6,490 bases of DNA, from assembly GCA_017743585.1 (NCBI GenBank), contig JAGHYP010000166.1:1-6490 (forward strand), in the 5' to 3' direction. Below, piece by piece: positions 5,239-6,490 of this stretch (positions are counted from its first letter, which is position 1; the number at the start of each line of letters is the position of its first letter). The notes under the pieces were generated by a model that worked only from the letters and a program-made list of their open reading frames with translations, ran no database searches and was not told the origin of the DNA. This stretch comes from Chloroflexota bacterium. Lineage in GTDB: Bacteria; Chloroflexota; Anaerolineae; Aggregatilineales; UBA2796. Made by a program: the position numbers and the translations under genes.

Positions 5239-6490
5239 CTATGGCAAGGAGCAGACGATGTGCGATGAACAACGGCAGCTCGACTCGAGCGCTTGGCAAT
5301 CGAGGGCGCTGCTCAGGTCAACGCTTTGCAGCAGCAATTCGCCGAGCGTGCCGTTGTTCACGATGACGCGCACGCGCAATGGTGCACTGCCTTTGAGCAT
5401 CTCAGCGGACACCGGCATTGCGTGATAGGTATCGAACGCGCCTGCGCTGAAGACTGCGGCAGGGAATTCCGTGCGCTGGCGTGCCACGCCGAGCGCGATC
5501 TCGACCGTGATCGGGCGAACGGCAGGTTGCGCAACGCGCCAGCGGACGCGGAAGCGCGCCACAGGCTGATCGACATCGCGCGGCACAGCAAACGCAATCG
5601 CGTCCAGATGCAGATCGGCGCTGAGCGCCTGATCAGGCGCGTAGAAGCGTCCGCTGAACGGCGCGACGTCCGCCGTGCGCCGAAACGTCCGATCAGATTG
5701 ATAAGGCACGTAGCCGAGCGCTGTGAAAGCATCCGTGTAACGCCAGTCGTCGTCTGGGAAGGCGAGATTGAGCATGTCAGGCGCGTAGCGCACCAGCGCT
5801 GAGTGCAGGTCGCCGCGCTCAATCAAACGACGCAGCTCAGGTTGCAGCGTGCCATCTAGGGCGATCAACTGTTGATCGAGCCGCCACGCTTGCCGAAAGA
5901 GCGACTCTTTGCTCGGCAGAGCGATGCTATCCGCTTCGGGCGGCGTTGGAAACGGCGCTGGCGCCGCATGTCGCGCAAGCGCGCCGCTCAAGACGGCGAC
6001 GCACGCGATGCCTGCCGCTCCAACGCCGAGGGCGCTCATGATCGGCGCCCGCTGGCATAGCCGCGATGCCAGAAGCGCCGCCGCAGGCACGATCGGCGCG
6101 TAGGTATAGCCGCCTTCAAGGCGGAAAATGCCGCCCCAGATTCCGCCATACAGTGCGATCCACGCGCCGAGCAGAGCGACGAGCGACTCTCGGCGCGCCA
6201 TCCACCAAATCGGCAGCGACGCCGCGAGCAAGAGCGCCAAGACCGGCGCTGAGAGCGAATCTTCGGCCGGCGGCGCGCTGCGCTGAAAGACCAGCAGACC
6301 TCCCCAGAACGGCGCGCCTGAATAATGCAGCCATAGCACCAAGAATGACGCGCCGAACAGCGCAGCGAAGGTCAGCCCGAAGCGCAACGCCTTTCCTTGC
6401 TGCGCCGCGTAGAGCGCCATCAGCCCCACCAGCGCCAGCGCTTCGATCCCGCACAACGCCGTCAGCGCAAACACAGCGCCTGACCAACGC
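5239..6490 (-). CDS. Polytopic membrane protein with extracytoplasmic C-terminal domain, possible GT-C glycosyltransferase (5' end outside window)
   Basis: The frame stays open to the right edge of the window, so the true start is probably outside. A GTG at 6474 is only an internal possibility and would fall inside a hydrophobic stretch. Numbering from that GTG (411 residues), hydrophobic segments lie near 1-22, 30-50, 76-93, 97-118, 124-138 and 146-167. A Pro-rich stretch (APAPFPTPPEA) then leads into a soluble region of about 230 residues that looks strand-rich (RFRVRWRV, PITVEIALGV, PLRVRVIV). The layout of membrane helices, then a GGYTYAPIVPAAALLASR stretch, then an external domain resembles the C-terminal part of bacterial GT-C transferases that use polyprenyl-phosphate sugars. 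The catalytic N-terminal loop of such enzymes would be outside the window, so this cannot be confirmed. The last 19 residues contain four cysteines (393, 400, 402, 408). Its TAG directly abuts the peptidase TGA. Confidence 0.75.
   Translation of the reverse strand, partial: RWSGAVFALTALCGIEALALVGLMALYAAQQGKALRFGLTFAALFGASFLVLWLHYSGAPFWGGLLVFQRSAPPAEDSLSAPVLALLLAASLPIWWMARRESLVALLGAWIALYGGIWGGIFRLEGGYTYAPIVPAAALLASRLCQRAPIMSALGVGAAGIACVAVLSGALARHAAPAPFPTPPEADSIALPSKESLFRQAWRLDQQLIALDGTLQPELRRLIERGDLHSALVRYAPDMLNLAFPDDDWRYTDAFTALGYVPYQSDRTFRRTADVAPFSGRFYAPDQALSADLHLDAIAFAVPRDVDQPVARFRVRWRVAQPAVRPITVEIALGVARQRTEFPAAVFSAGAFDTYHAMPVSAEMLKGSAPLRVRVIVNNGTLGELLLQSVDLSSALDCQALESSCRCSSHIVCSLP

Noticed and set aside
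5293..5802. Plus-strand open frame of 169 codons opposite the membrane protein.
   Set aside because: The translation is Arg/Ala/His-rich with no recognisable domain. The minus-strand frame has coherent membrane segments and a strand-rich domain.

Overview
The window looks like chromosomal DNA from a GC-rich bacterium, most probably a Chloroflexota (Anaerolineae-like) lineage. The main clue is a secreted protein whose two globular domains are joined by a long Thr/Pro linker of the TNTPTATPT type, which is very common in that phylum. The taxonomic call is inference. I see no RNA gene, mobile element or CRISPR array, and coding density is very high.

Left half (minus strand, read right to left): three genes run in one direction from about 3913 down past position 1. 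They are a 455-residue secreted protein with a Thr/Pro-rich linker, a 123-residue protein with two membrane segments, and the large molybdopterin-binding subunit of a xanthine dehydrogenase-family molybdenum hydroxylase. The gaps are 3 and 26 nt, so an operon is likely. The hydroxylase gene leaves the window at its 3' end after 714 complete codons. The catalytic glutamate is still inside the window. No FAD or [2Fe-2S] partner subunit is visible; if linked, they would lie beyond the left edge.

Middle: a 164-nt region (3914-4077) separates this operon from a divergent plus-strand gene. It contains -10-like boxes facing both ways and two overlapping inverted repeats, which makes it a plausible shared control region.

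Right half: the plus-strand gene (4078-5238) encodes an M20 zinc peptidase of the glutamate carboxypeptidase (CPG2) type with every metal ligand present. Its stop codon abuts, with no gap, the stop codon of a convergent minus-strand gene. That gene encodes a polytopic membrane protein with a large extracytoplasmic C-terminal domain and enters from beyond the right edge. It may be the C-terminal part of a GT-C type membrane glycosyltransferase, but this is tentative.

How the genes might work together: the minus-strand operon pairs a cytoplasmic redox enzyme with one membrane and one exported protein of unknown role. The peptidase may share regulation through the divergent promoter region. No clearly new defence or mobile system is evident. 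The most interesting points are the operon composition, the duplicated Cys-pair domain around the Thr/Pro linker, the dyads between the divergent genes, and a substrate-pocket substitution in the hydroxylase.
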